From assembly GCA_017420625.1 (NCBI GenBank), contig JAFOIR010000361.1:1-8973 (forward strand): 8,973 bases of DNA, given 5' to 3'. Positions 1 to 6,244 of this stretch are shown piece by piece (the stretch's first letter is position 1; every line of letters begins with the position of its first letter). The notes below the pieces were generated by a model that saw only the letters and a list, made by a program, of their open reading frames with translations, ran no database searches and had not been told where the DNA came from. The DNA is from Bacillota bacterium. GTDB taxonomy: Bacteria > Bacillota_A > Clostridia > Lachnospirales > Bianqueaceae. The position numbers and the translations under genes are program-made.

Positions 1-2
1 AA

Positions 3-2432
3 AAGCTCTCCTGTGACGTGCCATGCAGCGTGATCTCGACGCTTCTTCATCATCATAAGATCGAAGATCCCTATGTCAGAGACAATGAAGCAAAAACACA
101 ACCGTTGTTTGAAAACGACTATATCTTTACAACAGTTTTCACAGTGACGAAAAAAGATCTGGAATTCAGACGGATCTTTCTTGGATTCGATACACTGGAC
201 ACACTTTGCGAGATCTATGTCAACGGCACTAAGCTTGCAGAGGAAAAGAACATGTTCCGCGCTTTTCGGTATGATGTGGCATCGTTTCTTGTGGAAGGGA
301 ACAATGAGCTGAAGCTTCTCTTCCATAGTCCGGTGGTTTATCTGAGAGAGCACAAAGCCGATCTCGGGAAACCCTTCAACGTGATCCGGAAGGCCGGATG
401 TATGTTTGGATGGGACTGGGGGATCACCCTGCCGGACAGTGGTATCCTGGGAGACGTCTATCTGCAGCTGGACGACGGGAACGAGCTCACGGATCTGTAT
501 GTCAGACAGATTCACAAAAATGGATCTGTCACTTTGCACGTGAATGCGGAACTGAGCGCAGAAGACGCTGACGAAGTTCTGGTTATTCTGAAGGATCCGC
601 AGGGAGAGTGCATTGGTGAGCGCCGTCTGAAGGACGTCAGACACCCGGAAGTCGAATTTACACTGAAAGAACCTGCCCACTGGATGCCCGCAGGATACGG
701 TGAGCAGCCGCTCTATAGTGTGGAAGCCGTTCTTTATCGCGGCAACGAGAAGCTCTCTTCGCTCTCCAGAAAAATTGGAATACGAACTGCCTGTCTGGAT
801 ACTTCCAAAGACGGGAAGGGACATCGTTTTGGGTTCGTGATCAATAATGTCCCCATCTATTTTCGGGGAGAGAACATGATCATCCATGATGCGGTCATTC
901 CACATATCACCGAAGATACCTGGAGAAAGCTGATCGCCCTTGCCAAGCGCTCCCATCTGAATGGGATCCGTGTCTGGGGCGGTGCCTACTATCCGCCGGA
1001 TTTGTTCTATGACCTGTGCGACGAAGCGGGCATTATGGTCTATCAGGATTTTATGTTTGCCTGTACCTTCTATTATCCCAGCAAATCGCTGATGGAAAAT
1101 ATCAGGGAAGAGGTCCGGTATCAGATCAAACGGCTTAGGAACCACCCCTGTCTGGTACTCTGGTGCGGGAACAATGAGCTCGATTGTCTATATACGGCGA
1201 TGACATCCAGGGAACCGAGGACAGAAGCTCTTCGAAAGCTGTTTGGTGCCAAGCAGCCATTTGATCTTAAGACAGCATTATTCATCCGCTTTATATATTC
1301 GAAGATATTCCTCAAACTGATTCCTTCTCTGGTAAAAGAAGCTTCACCGGATATTCCGTTTATTCACTCAACGCCTCACGTCTACCGACCGTTGAAGGCC
1401 AGGAGTTTCTTCGAGTACACATGGGATGGAGACATGCATTATTATCTGCAGTATGACGGGAATGCGCCTTATCAGATCATGCAGACGAAGGAAATGCTCT
1501 GCCGGTTTATTTCGGAGATCGGGTTTCAGAGCTATCCTTCTATCAAAACGCTGCGGGAATATATGAATGAAGAAGATCTGTCGCCTTATTCTGATGTGAT
1601 GTTGGCACACCAGAAATGCTTCGAAGGCAATCAGACGATTGAGCTGTATATGAAGCGGGATTATCTGGTTCCGGAAAACTTTGAAGATTATGTGTATCTT
1701 TCTCAGATCCAGGCCGGAGAGATCATGCGCTATACGGTCGAATATCAGCGCCGCCACAACGACTACAATCGTGGTGTTATTCTCTGGCAGCTGAACGACT
1801 GCTGGCCGGTGGTCTCCTGGAGCGGAGTGGACTATAAAGGCCGTTGGAAGGCGGAACAGTACATGACCAGAAGATTCTTTGCCCCGACTCTGATTACGAG
1901 TGAAGTCGGGGAGGGAATGATCTGCCTGTATGGTATTTCCGATCTTCCGGAGAAGCAGGATGATCTTCTGGAAGTTCGTCTGTATGATGCTGAAGGCGTG
2001 ACAGAGGCCAGATCCGTTTCGTTTACATTGCGAAATGGGAATCAGAAACTGATGGAACTTCCTTGTCCCGAGGATACAGCGCATAGCTTTCTGGCTTTCC
2101 GTGATCAGAAAGAATCTGCCTTTAAGGTACAGCTGTTTTGTCTGCCAAAGGACTTTCAGTTTGAGAAACCAAAGCTTACGATAGACGTAGGCGAAACTTC
2201 AGAACGATATCAGATTACAGTCACATCCAATACTGTCTGCAAGGATGTTATGATTGACTTTGATGGGTTTGACGTTGTACTGAGTGATAACTTTTTTGAT
2301 CTTGTTCCCAATGAACCCTATACTGTCAACATAGATAAAGCACAGATGAAGTTCGAAGATCTGCATTTATTGAAAGAAAAACTGATCGTTAAAACGCTGA
2401 ATGAGGTGCTCTTAGCCGGAGGAAAGGAGTAG
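3..2432 (+). CDS. Beta-mannosidase, glycoside hydrolase family 2 (5' partial)
   Basis: This enzyme removes terminal non-reducing beta-D-mannose from manno-oligosaccharides, probably in the cytoplasm. The frame is open to the left edge, and the residues before the GTG at 18 already read as the family's VPGSV-like N-terminal block, so the true start lies a few dozen bases upstream and GTG 18 is internal. Numbering from that GTG as residue 1, the order is a sugar-binding beta-sandwich (about 1-175, ending in the GWDWG block), an Ig-like domain, a TIM barrel (about 265-600) and a C-terminal beta domain. The acid/base is Glu387 in WCGNNE, and the nucleophile is Glu500 in FISEIGF. The WQLNDCWPVVSW block near 590 is also typical. 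The visible 804 residues fit a family size of roughly 820-850. No signal peptide can be judged. It is followed after 4 nt by the esterase gene, so the two form one operon. Confidence 0.93.
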   Translation, partial: KLSCDVPCSVISTLLHHHKIEDPYVRDNEAKTQPLFENDYIFTTVFTVTKKDLEFRRIFLGFDTLDTLCEIYVNGTKLAEEKNMFRAFRYDVASFLVEGNNELKLLFHSPVVYLREHKADLGKPFNVIRKAGCMFGWDWGITLPDSGILGDVYLQLDDGNELTDLYVRQIHKNGSVTLHVNAELSAEDADEVLVILKDPQGECIGERRLKDVRHPEVEFTLKEPAHWMPAGYGEQPLYSVEAVLYRGNEKLSSLSRKIGIRTACLDTSKDGKGHRFGFVINNVPIYFRGENMIIHDAVIPHITEDTWRKLIALAKRSHLNGIRVWGGAYYPPDLFYDLCDEAGIMVYQDFMFACTFYYPSKSLMENIREEVRYQIKRLRNHPCLVLWCGNNELDCLYTAMTSREPRTEALRKLFGAKQPFDLKTALFIRFIYSKIFLKLIPSLVKEASPDIPFIHSTPHVYRPLKARSFFEYTWDGDMHYYLQYDGNAPYQIMQTKEMLCRFISEIGFQSYPSIKTLREYMNEEDLSPYSDVMLAHQKCFEGNQTIELYMKRDYLVPENFEDYVYLSQIQAGEIMRYTVEYQRRHNDYNRGVILWQLNDCWPVVSWSGVDYKGRWKAEQYMTRRFFAPTLITSEVGEGMICLYGISDLPEKQDDLLEVRLYDAEGVTEARSVSFTLRNGNQKLMELPCPEDTAHSFLAFRDQKESAFKVQLFCLPKDFQFEKPKLTIDVGETSERYQITVTSNTVCKDVMIDFDGFDVVLSDNFFDLVPNEPYTVNIDKAQMKFEDLHLLKEKLIVKTLNEVLLAGGKE

Positions 2433-2436
2433 ATCA

Positions 2437-3567
2437 ATGGCATGGGTTACAGCTTTTGCCGCCTCACAGTGCGGCAACCGGATGTATCGGATGAAAGCGG
2501 GCGGAAGAACTTTCCGGACTCGTGTAATGCTTCCCTTTGGCGGTGAAAAACTGCGTCTGACGCTGGCATCTATGTATGGAACCAGGCTGAATATTGGTGC
2601 GATGAGCGTTACGGCTCACGGAAAGACCCTGGCTGTGAGCGTGGATCAGAATAGGGCGTTTGTTGTAGAAAAAGACCAGCGTCTTCTGACCGATGAGATC
2701 CCTCTTTCAGTCGAGGACGGTGAGGAGATTGAGATCAGGACATACTTTGCGAAAGGCTTCTTCCAGAGCGGTCTGTGGCAGGAAACAGAGATTTCTGTCC
2801 CCGGGGATTATACACAGAAGGATTTCGTTTTATCTGAAGACGATCTCTGGGCCAGCAGGAAGCGGCCGCTGGATATCGGGGTACCCTTCCCGGCCGTAGC
2901 GGGTGTCGATGTTCTCAATCCGGCAGAGGATGCGAAGGCGGTCGCAATCCTGGGCGCTTCCAATGAGTTTCTTGGCCGGTGGGTAAAACCATTAAGAGCA
3001 TCTCTTGCCTCTTTGGCACCGCATACCGCGCTCCTGGATTTGTCGATCTCCGGCAACAGACTGCTGAAGGATACTGGCAACCAGATTCTCCTGGGAAACC
3101 TGTTCGGATATCGGGCGGGCAAAAGGTTCAAAGATGAAATTCTTGGTTTTTCCGGTATTCAGGATGTGATACTATGTATCGGAGGCAACGATATACTCCA
3201 GCCGCACACGTTTGCCTGCTATCCCTGGGAACAGGAACCTTCTTTTAAAGAATTGACTTCCGCTTTGGAGGAACTGATCTTTCTTTCCCACAGCGAAGGA
3301 ATCAAGGTCATCGGAACGACGATCACGCCTCTTAAGTGCGCGGATGGTTTTTCGGAGAAGAAACGGCTTTTACGAAAAGAAGTCAATGCCTGGATGAAAG
3401 CCTTTCCGGGCTATGATGCGGTTTTTGATCTTTCATCGGTGATTCAGTCTCCGGAAGATCCTGATAGGATGAATGAAGTCTATAATTCCGGTGACTTTGT
3501 CCATTTCAACGCAGCCGGCGGCCAGGCTATCGCCGATGCTTTTCCCTGTGAATACCTGAATTCCTGA
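2437..3567 (+). CDS. SGNH/GDSL-family esterase (XynE-like, probable carbohydrate acetylesterase)
   Basis: This is a 376-residue two-domain hydrolase. Residues 1-155 form a beta-rich N-terminal domain with GG..LRLTL..MYGT, typical of XynE-like SGNH proteins. The remainder is the SGNH catalytic fold. Block I reads LGASN, with nucleophile Ser175 and Ala where the usual GDS has Asp. Gly206/Asn207 lie in block II (ISGNRLL), Asn251 in block III (GGND), and Asp353/His356 in block V (DFVH), so the catalytic set looks complete. There is no signal peptide, which implies cytoplasmic action. ATG 2437 is chosen because AAAGGAG lies 7 nt upstream, overlapping the end of the beta-mannosidase gene. That gene is 4 nt away, so I infer the substrate is an acetylated manno-oligosaccharide. 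A CE2-type acetylesterase has a similar two-domain plan and is an alternative. The fold is near certain; the substrate is inferred. Confidence 0.85.
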   Translation: MAWVTAFAASQCGNRMYRMKAGGRTFRTRVMLPFGGEKLRLTLASMYGTRLNIGAMSVTAHGKTLAVSVDQNRAFVVEKDQRLLTDEIPLSVEDGEEIEIRTYFAKGFFQSGLWQETEISVPGDYTQKDFVLSEDDLWASRKRPLDIGVPFPAVAGVDVLNPAEDAKAVAILGASNEFLGRWVKPLRASLASLAPHTALLDLSISGNRLLKDTGNQILLGNLFGYRAGKRFKDEILGFSGIQDVILCIGGNDILQPHTFACYPWEQEPSFKELTSALEELIFLSHSEGIKVIGTTITPLKCADGFSEKKRLLRKEVNAWMKAFPGYDAVFDLSSVIQSPEDPDRMNEVYNSGDFVHFNAAGGQAIADAFPCEYLNS

Positions 3568-3595
3568 TTCAGAGCCTGTACCAGGGAGAGGAAAT

Positions 3596-3624
3596 TTGAC
3601 AAGTCTTCGTCTAAAGAGTACAAT
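3596..3624 (+). promoter_or_regulatory. Sigma-A type promoter for the DegV gene
   Basis: TTGACA (3596-3601) and TACAAT (3619-3624) are separated by exactly 17 nt, a near-consensus housekeeping promoter. The predicted start is near 3631, giving a leader of about 50 nt before the DegV start codon. It makes the DegV gene an independent unit. No clear terminator is visible between the esterase stop at 3567 and this promoter, so read-through from the mannosidase operon remains possible. Confidence 0.8.
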
Positions 3625-3683
3625 AGAAATGTTGCAATGTAAAAATTCTGCACTATTCATGTATTGAAAACAGGAGGATATTT

Positions 3684-4535
3684 ATGGGCGTTTGCATTAT
3701 TGCAGATTCCGCCAGCGACATTCCTCAGAAAACAGCAAAAGAATGGAATATTACTGTTCTGCCGATGAATGTCCGTTTTGGCGAAGAGGAGTTCCTGGAT
3801 GGCGTTACCCTTGCTCCCGATGAGTTCTTTAATCGTCTGAAACAGGAAAAAGAACCTCCGAAGACAAGTCAGATCACACCGCTTATTTATGAAGAGACCT
3901 TTGGAAAAGCGATCAAAAACGGAGACGATGTGCTCTGCTTCTGCCTTTCATCCGGTGTTTCCGGTTCTTATCAGAGTGCCTTGATTGCAGCTGACGAAGT
4001 CGATGGATATGTTTCCGTAATCGATACCCAGCAGTTCTGTATCTCTGAATATGTGATCGTAAAAAGAGCGGTTCAGCTGAGAGATGAAGGAAAAAGTGCG
4101 AAAGAAATCGATGCGATCATCCGGAAAGAGCTGCCGAATGCACATGTGCTGGCGGCCTTCGATACGCTGGAGTATCTGAAGAAGGGCGGAAGATTGTCTT
4201 CAGCAAAAGCTATCGTGGGCAAGATTTTATCTGTCAAACCTCTGCTGACCATAGAAGACGGTGTCGTTAATGTATGGGGAAAAGCTCGGGGCACGAAGAA
4301 TATCGTTGGCGGGCTGATGGACAAAGCCGCTTCTTATGAGATCGATTTTGACAAGCCGATCATGTTCGGTTTTACCGGAGCCTACAATGATTCGATCAAT
4401 CTTCTGATGGATCGGTTCCGGAAAGAGTACAAGATCACCACTCCGGTGACAGCCGTTCCGGTAGGCGCCACGATTGGCACCTATGCAGGACCAGGCGCCG
4501 TGGCGGTCGCCTTCTTCTCGAAGGAAAAAGAATAA
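3684..4535 (+). CDS. DegV family (FakB-like) fatty-acid-binding protein
   Basis: DegV/FakB proteins bind a free fatty acid in the cytosol and present it to the kinase FakA, giving acyl-phosphate for phospholipid synthesis. The 283 residues are the usual family length. Hallmarks are DSASDIP (residues 8-14), KTSQ (60-63), SSGVSGSYQSA (89-99), YLKKGGRLS (164-172) and IGTYAGPGA (264-272). Thr61 and Ser93 fall where FakB proteins hold the carboxylate, and Arg170 is in the GGR motif. The final glycine-rich motif usually reads GTHxGPG; here the His is Tyr267, which may alter lipid selectivity. The start at 3684 has AGGAGG 6 nt upstream. The gene has its own promoter and terminator, and no fakA-like partner is present in the window. 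Family assignment is firm; the bound lipid is unknown. Confidence 0.93.
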   Translation: MGVCIIADSASDIPQKTAKEWNITVLPMNVRFGEEEFLDGVTLAPDEFFNRLKQEKEPPKTSQITPLIYEETFGKAIKNGDDVLCFCLSSGVSGSYQSALIAADEVDGYVSVIDTQQFCISEYVIVKRAVQLRDEGKSAKEIDAIIRKELPNAHVLAAFDTLEYLKKGGRLSSAKAIVGKILSVKPLLTIEDGVVNVWGKARGTKNIVGGLMDKAASYEIDFDKPIMFGFTGAYNDSINLLMDRFRKEYKITTPVTAVPVGATIGTYAGPGAVAVAFFSKEKE

Positions 4536-4548
4536 CAGGAAAAAGACA

Positions 4549-4580
4549 AGGGCTGTAATCTTCTACAGCCCTCTCTTTAT
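4549..4580 (+). terminator. Rho-independent terminator of the DegV gene
   Basis: AGGGCTGTA (4549-4557) and TACAGCCCT (4564-4572) form a perfect 9-bp stem with a 6-nt loop, followed by a pyrimidine/T-rich tract CTCTTTAT. It lies 14 nt after the DegV stop codon. Confidence 0.85.
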
Positions 4581-4603
4581 GTCAAATCATGTGTTCAGTG
4601 GAA

Positions 4604-4933
4604 AGCCTTCCAACGAGCCGATTGGTGCGTATTCGTTTTTGCAATGGCTTCGCCGCCCAAAAATCCCTACGATTTCTGGACAAGATATCATTTGGAAAAA
4701 CTATCTTATCCACAGATTGGAAAGGATTCTCTGCAGAAAAATCTTCCCGCCCAGACGATTCTTCCGGAAGGCATTTTTCCTGGGTGAGATTTAAGCCAAA
4801 AGTTATTGCCCGCCCAGAGATTGGAAGAGATAGTTCGTCAAGTTGATCAGCGTCCCAGGATTTCGAAAAAACTCTGGGCGGCGGTGTTTAAAAACAGCGA
4901 ATCCGCCCCAACGACTTGGAGCGGATTCAGAAA
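4604..4933 (+). repeat. Structured intergenic repeat, copy A (inverted relative to copy B)
   Basis: This ~330-nt non-coding element recurs in inverted orientation at 6245-6573. The core 4671-4790 differs from copy B at only four positions (4681, 4748, 4749, 4773) and includes an exact 66-nt match (4682-4747); the flanks are more diverged. Weaker similarity may extend left to about 4590. It holds CCCAG boxes at 4750, 4813 and 4854, a degenerate CCCAA at 4656, and CTGGG boxes at 4780 and 4874. Possible helices are CGCCGCCCA (4651-4659) with TGGGCGGCG (4875-4883), a 10-bp stem 4678-4687/4702-4711, and the palindrome CTTCCGGAAG (4761-4770). The right end contains the terminator of the leftward operon. 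Reading frames through the two copies are shifted relative to each other, so I judge it non-coding. Its function and family are unknown. Confidence 0.9.
4890..4928 (-). terminator. Terminator of the XRE/small membrane protein operon
   Basis: Read on the minus strand, GAATCCGC at 4928-4921 pairs with GCGGATTC at 4906-4899. The stem continues through a T.G wobble and CCAA/TTGG to a GTCG tetraloop, for 13 pairs in all. GCTGTTTTT follows. It begins 5 nt after the stop of the small membrane protein gene. The hairpin is base-for-base the same as the one after the cupin gene and forms the end of repeat copy A. Confidence 0.85.
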
Positions 4934-5098
4934 TTATGTCCATCTGGTCCGGATGAATCCAATAATGATGAGAATGATCGCAATAACGTAGAAGATTCTA
5001 AGCAGAATATCCAGCCAGCCGGGAGTTTCCTTTACGAATCGGTTGACCAATATACAGACAGCGCCAATGGCGATACCGATAGATACAAGGATGTTCAT
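4934..5098 (-). CDS. Small two-helix membrane protein (54 aa)
   Basis: The product is a 54-residue hydrophobic protein starting MNILVSIGIAIGAVCILVNR. Two membrane spans are likely, about residues 3-20 and 31-49, joined by a short polar loop (FVKETPGWLD). It ends in a basic tail (RTRW), suggesting a cytoplasmic C-terminus. The ATG overlaps the stop codon of the XRE gene as ATGA, so translation is probably coupled. A longer same-frame extension upstream to 5311 exists but lies inside the regulator gene and lacks membrane-protein character before this Met, so I reject it. I do not recognise a named family. From its position I infer a partner of the membrane-anchored regulator, perhaps a sensor or modulator subunit. 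A terminator follows directly. Confidence 0.7.
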   Translation of the reverse strand: MNILVSIGIAIGAVCILVNRFVKETPGWLDILLRIFYVIAIILIIIGFIRTRWT

Positions 5099-5610
5099 TC
5101 CTGGATATCCTTTCCGATCAGGCGCATTTTGAAGGCCTGGACTTTCTGCATGACACCGGTCACATAAAGCAGTCCGAGGATCATAGCTCCCAGGGCAATT
5201 CCAAAAGTGATTCCATTGGCAAAGCCGGTCCAGAAGGTATCTTCCAGCTCCATAAAGTTCATGAGCGCATTGGCGATCAGCGCCAGAATACCAAGGATAA
5301 AATATACGCACACGGTTTTGGTGAGGCGTTTTTTTCCATCGTTGCTGTATTCGGCTACTTTTAATACGGTTTGTTCCAGTTCTTTGTCCATCTTTTTTTG
5401 TTTCCTTTCTCCATCCAAGAGTTCGCGGAGATCGACCGAGTAAAGATCAGACAGTTCAATGAGAATATCAAGATCAGGCAGGTTGCTGCCGGTCTCCCAG
5501 CGGGAGATGGTGCGGCGGGCTACCCCAAGACGCTCTGCCAGCTGTTCCTGTGTGAATCCTTTTTCTTTTCTCAGTTCCTGAAAGAACTTTCCAATTTTGA
5601 TCTGATCCAT
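5095..5610 (-). CDS. Membrane-anchored XRE-family transcriptional regulator
   Basis: This 171-residue protein has an N-terminal HTH_3/XRE DNA-binding domain (residues 6-61), with the recognition region near LGVARRTISRWETG. A charged linker (67-96) follows, then two predicted membrane segments (about 98-119 and 129-152) and a short polar tail. That plan suggests a repressor held at the membrane that could respond to envelope or membrane signals; this is inference. The start has AAGGAGG about 9 nt upstream (minus strand, 5629-5621 region) and the promoter lies at 5725-5753. An inverted repeat over the predicted transcription start suggests autoregulation. Its last codons overlap the 54-residue membrane protein by ATGA, and a cupin gene is divergent upstream and may be a target. 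The DNA-binding assignment is firm; the signal and regulon are unknown. Confidence 0.88.
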   Translation of the reverse strand: MDQIKIGKFFQELRKEKGFTQEQLAERLGVARRTISRWETGSNLPDLDILIELSDLYSVDLRELLDGERKQKKMDKELEQTVLKVAEYSNDGKKRLTKTVCVYFILGILALIANALMNFMELEDTFWTGFANGITFGIALGAMILGLLYVTGVMQKVQAFKMRLIGKDIQE

Positions 5611-5701
5611 TGTCTTGTGACCTCCTTTTCGAGCTCATCATACTGCAAAAACCGGTTGGAGAAACAGGACGCAAAATGAGCAAAAGCCTTTATTTTAGCG
5701 A

Positions 5702-5720
5702 TGAGACACACCTTGTCTCA
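5702..5720. promoter_or_regulatory. Inverted repeat, candidate autoregulatory operator of the XRE gene
   Basis: TGAGACA (5702-5708) and TGTCTCA (5714-5720) are perfect 7-nt arms with a 5-nt spacer. They cover the predicted start of the XRE transcript (about 5718), where an XRE dimer would block its own promoter. On the plus strand it is followed by CTTTTTTA, so it could instead be a weak terminator. However, that T-run is also the minus-strand -10 region, and no plus-strand gene lies upstream, so I favour the operator reading. Confidence 0.5.
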
Positions 5721-5724
5721 CTTT

Positions 5725-5753
5725 TTTATACAAAATCTGCAGAAATTCGTCAA
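5725..5753 (-). promoter_or_regulatory. Promoter of the XRE regulator operon
   Basis: On the minus strand, TTGACG (5753-5748) and TATAAA (5730-5725) are spaced by 17 nt. The predicted start is near 5718, giving a leader of about 108 nt before the XRE start codon. Confidence 0.7.
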
Positions 5754-5796
5754 GGACTATTCCGGAGAAGAAGCCAAGGCATACTCTATTATTCGC

Positions 5797-5825
5797 TGGA
5801 CTATATCCGGTAAAGAGAGTATACT
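5797..5825 (+). promoter_or_regulatory. Promoter of the cupin gene
   Basis: TGGACT (5797-5802) and TATACT (5820-5825) are spaced by 17 nt. The predicted start is near 5832, 27 nt before the cupin ATG. The -35 matches consensus at four of six bases, so activation or regulation may matter. It diverges from the XRE promoter, with about 45 nt between the two -35 elements. Confidence 0.55.
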
Positions 5826-5827
5826 CT
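5816..5827. promoter_or_regulatory. 12-nt palindrome over the cupin -10 element
   Basis: AGAGTATACTCT is a perfect 12-nt palindrome that contains the -10 hexamer TATACT. A second half-site, ATACTCT, lies upstream at 5781-5787. The position is typical of a repressor operator, but the binding protein is unknown. The sequence does not resemble the inverted repeat at the XRE promoter. Confidence 0.4.
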
Positions 5828-5858
5828 TGATAAGAATCATTTTACAAGGAGGCTTGTT

Positions 5859-6209
5859 ATGATCAGAAGAAAAGATGAGTGCAAGATCGAATATCGTGAA
5901 CATATGCGCGGCGGTGACGGAACTGCAAAAGTCACCAGTTTCATTACCGGAGCCGACGAACTGTGCGGCAAAGGCCGTGTTTTCAGCCGGATCACCCTGG
6001 AACCGGGATGCAGCATCGGTTATCACGTCCATGAAGGCGATATCGAGTTCTTCTATATCCTGACCGGCACCGGCGTTTACTCCGACAACGGCGAGCTTGT
6101 GACCGTTCATGCGGGAGATGTTGCGATCTGTGAAGAAGGTCATGGCCACAGCATGTCCAATCAGTCCAATGAAGTCCTGGAGATGATCGCGCTGGTAGTG
6201 TATAAGTAA
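5859..6209 (+). CDS. Single-domain cupin protein (Cupin_2)
   Basis: This 116-residue protein is a small metal-binding beta-barrel. Motif 1 runs from Gly50 through His56-x-His58, Glu63 and Gly70. Motif 2 runs from Gly86 to Gly94, His97 and Asn101, with Glu92 where the consensus has Pro. All four usual metal ligands (His56, His58, Glu63, His97) are present. Small cupins of this type act as isomerases, dioxygenases or sugar/ligand sensors, and sequence alone does not choose between them. The start has AAGGAGG 6 nt upstream. The gene is monocistronic, ending in a strong terminator 40 nt after the stop, and it is divergent from the membrane-bound XRE regulator. I infer XRE control but see no shared operator. 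Confidence 0.88.
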   Translation: MIRRKDECKIEYREHMRGGDGTAKVTSFITGADELCGKGRVFSRITLEPGCSIGYHVHEGDIEFFYILTGTGVYSDNGELVTVHAGDVAICEEGHGHSMSNQSNEVLEMIALVVYK

Positions 6210-6244
6210 GCAAAAAGTTCTTTCTACTCTGAAAGCAGCTGATT

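Noticed and set aside
1368..2084. 238-codon minus-strand open frame inside the beta-mannosidase gene
   Set aside because: It is antisense to strongly conserved GH2 sequence, has no ribosome binding site, and its product resembles no family.
4474..4846. Open frames of 85-106 codons crossing the repeat copy A
   Set aside because: Copy B carries similar peptides only in pieces and in shifted frames, so conservation is at the nucleotide level, not of a protein.
5676..5813. 46-codon plus-strand frame between the XRE and cupin genes
   Set aside because: It lacks a ribosome binding site and covers both divergent promoters and both candidate operators.
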